Origin: Hybos culiciformis
Taxonomy: Eukaryota; Arthropoda; Insecta; Diptera; Hybotidae
Reading direction: 5' to 3'
DNA: 64,000 nt
Assembly: GCA_964007475.1 (NCBI GenBank)
Contig: OZ023275.1
Coordinates: 26,435,052 to 26,499,051 of the forward strand
Shown piece by piece: positions 61,801 through 64,000 of the stretch. The notes beneath the pieces are model-generated. The model did no database searches. It had not been told where the DNA came from and was given only the letters and a program-made list of their open reading frames with translations. Position 1 is the stretch's first letter. Every line of letters starts with the position of its first letter. A program made the translations under genes and the position numbers.

Positions 61801-64000
61801 AATAATACATTTTTTTTTTAATTTTCCATCAAGGTTAACAATGTATCTAATATGTATATCTTAAGCATAAATGTATAATGTTTAAGAATGAAAACTATAT
61901 ATATATATCTTCTACTTTACTTTAAGTTTTTCATATTCTTCTCAACATATTTCATAAGGCCAAAAATGGTTCAAAAAAAAAAAATATGGTCAAATATTAC
62001 AACTTATTATTTTTTTTTTTCACTTTATTATAAAGTGTACATGAAGAGAATAACAAAAAAAATCTAAAATAAAATGTAATATAAGATAAGTACTATATAA
62101 TTATATATTTATAACTAAAGGTTATAAGGCCATCATCATAAATGCATTAAATGTTTCAATCCCTGTTGAATGTATATTTTACCCTTAAATAATAAAGGAT
62201 AACTTTTCTAGCCTTTTAGGTGAATATTTTTTTATTAAACTTTTAAATTCATCTATTTTCATACAGAAAATGTTTTTCCTAAAATTTTTGTAATGAATCT
62301 CTGAACCTGAACCGAAAAACATGACAAAGGAAAAATTATTTTGTTTTTAAAGATTGCAAATGTGTCTTTTAGCAATATGAGCAAGTAGCATTATGGCATC
62401 AAAAAGTTCAAGATCTCAAACGTTTTAAATCTTCAAAAAAATTTTATTTGCTTTCAATAATACCAGATCAAATAATTTAATTTTCGTAAATAATTTTTAA
62501 ACATCGCCAAGATTATTTGAAATAAAAATTTTTTGATGATAATTAAATTCAATTTTTTTTTTTGTCCTCACATATCCTTTATCTTTGATGTTTTAGTTTC
62601 ATGTAATTCCGAATTTTGAAAATTTTAAAAAAAAATAAAGAAGATATTTTTTACCATGAAAAAGCATTTTTAAAAATACCTCCTAAAAAACATTTATTTA
62701 TTATCAAGAAAAACCATTCTAATGTTTTAGAAAACAATTTTTTTCTTATTAAACAAGGACATATTTTCTAAAACTAAATCAAAAATATAAAATTTTAATT
62801 GAAAAGTTATCCTTAAAAAAAACAAAAAAAAAGATATGTGTTAGCCTTTTAAAAATGTCCAGTCAAAAATAATTACTTTTATCATTTTATTATAATATGT
62901 TGTATATAAATAACATGTAGTAATAGTAGAGTGTTGTGTGTGATAATAGAAAAATATGAATTAAGAGAATGTTTTTCTACCATTGTTATGAAACTAAAAA
63001 AAAAAAAAATATTTAACTTTAAATCACTTTTGTCATCTCAGGAACATGACATAACCACATTACGTTGATATAATAATTCAGAAGACACACAATGTAAACT
63101 GCATACATATAGATACAAATATGGAAATGTACGTAGGTCAAATTGTTATCACGTTATTATTTTAATTAGTAAATTGATGGCATGATTTTTAGGAATTTTA
63201 TTTATCTCGTTTAAGAGTGGTGACAAGTTAAAATTTGTTTATTGATCTACTAGATCATTTATACCTGCGGTGCGGGCCACGCACTGACTCATGTCAAGAT
63301 CATACTGGAGCACAAATTTTCAACTGAAGCACAAATTTTGAGCTTTAAGTTTAACAAATCTATTCTAATCCATTATTGTGATTATTATTGTACTGATTAA
63401 TCAAATTCTTAAATTTGAGTAAAGAAATTAAGGGAGATTAACTAATTTTTCAAAGGAATTTATTAAAATACAATAAAACTATCAAATTTATTTAAAAAGA
63501 TTTCCTTCTATTATCTTATTACACATATGTATAAGATATTTTAAATGTATCTTAATTTCTTAAATATAAATATATTATTGTGTACATAATTTACGTAAAT
63601 AAATGTATATACACATATTTATTTAAATAGATAGATTTATATATATCGCATCATAATGTGGTTTTATAGTTTATACCTAAATATTTAAAGCTCCTTAATT
63701 CCTTCTTTTAAATGCCATACTTAAACTATTAAACTATTTCGAAAATTCAGCAATATTATTTCATTTAAATAAAACCCACAAAATATTATTTCCATAATCT
63801 GATGACCAACAAAATTGTCCATAATATTTAATTTAATTTTGTTGAATGAAGTCTCTTTATCTTCCTTTATATAAAAATAAAATATTTTTGTTAAACCAAT
63901 TACTATATATTTATGTATATACAGTTAGCAGTAGAGTATAGTAGTCGAAGTACAGTAGTAGTTGCAGCAGAACCATAATGATGGAATAAATTCTAACAAA
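55863..64000. other. No gene seen: probable intron continuing past the window
   Basis: AT-rich. It contains a TA dinucleotide run at about 59036-59056 and ATT units at about 60801-60820. A short GC-richer patch (63268-63290, CTGCGGTGCGGGCCACGCAC) is followed by two ~14-bp AGCACAAATTTT units, and AGTAG-type triplet sequence lies near 63925-63980. Open frames at 59236-59634 and 60368-60694 are low-complexity and not credible genes. Confidence 0.5.

Overview
The window is a very AT-rich stretch of eukaryotic DNA dominated by introns and intergenic sequence. Gene content points to an insect or other arthropod. The one recognisable gene is a secreted chitin deacetylase with a peritrophin-type chitin-binding domain, split over many kilobases by large introns. 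Homopolymer runs, trinucleotide microsatellites and short non-autonomous DNA transposons are everywhere. The order cannot be fixed from this sequence alone.

Layout. 1-25.9 kb holds no recognisable gene. It contains a 680-bp hAT-like element with a perfect 8-bp target-site duplication (3377-4056), a fossil mariner 3' end (9718-10008, minus strand) and a small GC-rich inverted-repeat element (16611-16735). From 25955 to at least 53223 the plus strand carries the 5' part of a chitin deacetylase gene, best matched to the Cda4 type (group III). Five coding exons can be placed: 25955-26024 (signal peptide), 44397-44509 and 45819-45930 (chitin-binding domain), 49168-49295 (linker and Cys-rich start of the catalytic region) and 53081-53223 (catalytic motif 1). 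All junctions agree in phase and have GT/AG borders. The rest of the catalytic domain is not visible before the window ends, so the gene probably continues beyond 64000.

The 18.4-kb first intron contains a second, same-strand gene (42026-43258): two exons, one 72-bp intron, and a 386-residue charged, largely disordered protein that I do not recognise. A decayed reading frame lies just upstream (41481-41791). The same intron also holds a tandem duplication, a GC-rich hAT-like MITE, a long inverted-repeat pair and one copy (A) of a ~500-bp dispersed repeat. The second copy of that repeat (B) lies in inverted orientation 32 bp after exon 4. Together the two copies flank exons 2-4 and the nested gene.

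53.2-64 kb looks like intron. It holds a fold-back minisatellite (55447-55862) and otherwise AT-rich sequence without recognisable exons. Most longer open frames in the window are low-complexity or antisense artefacts.
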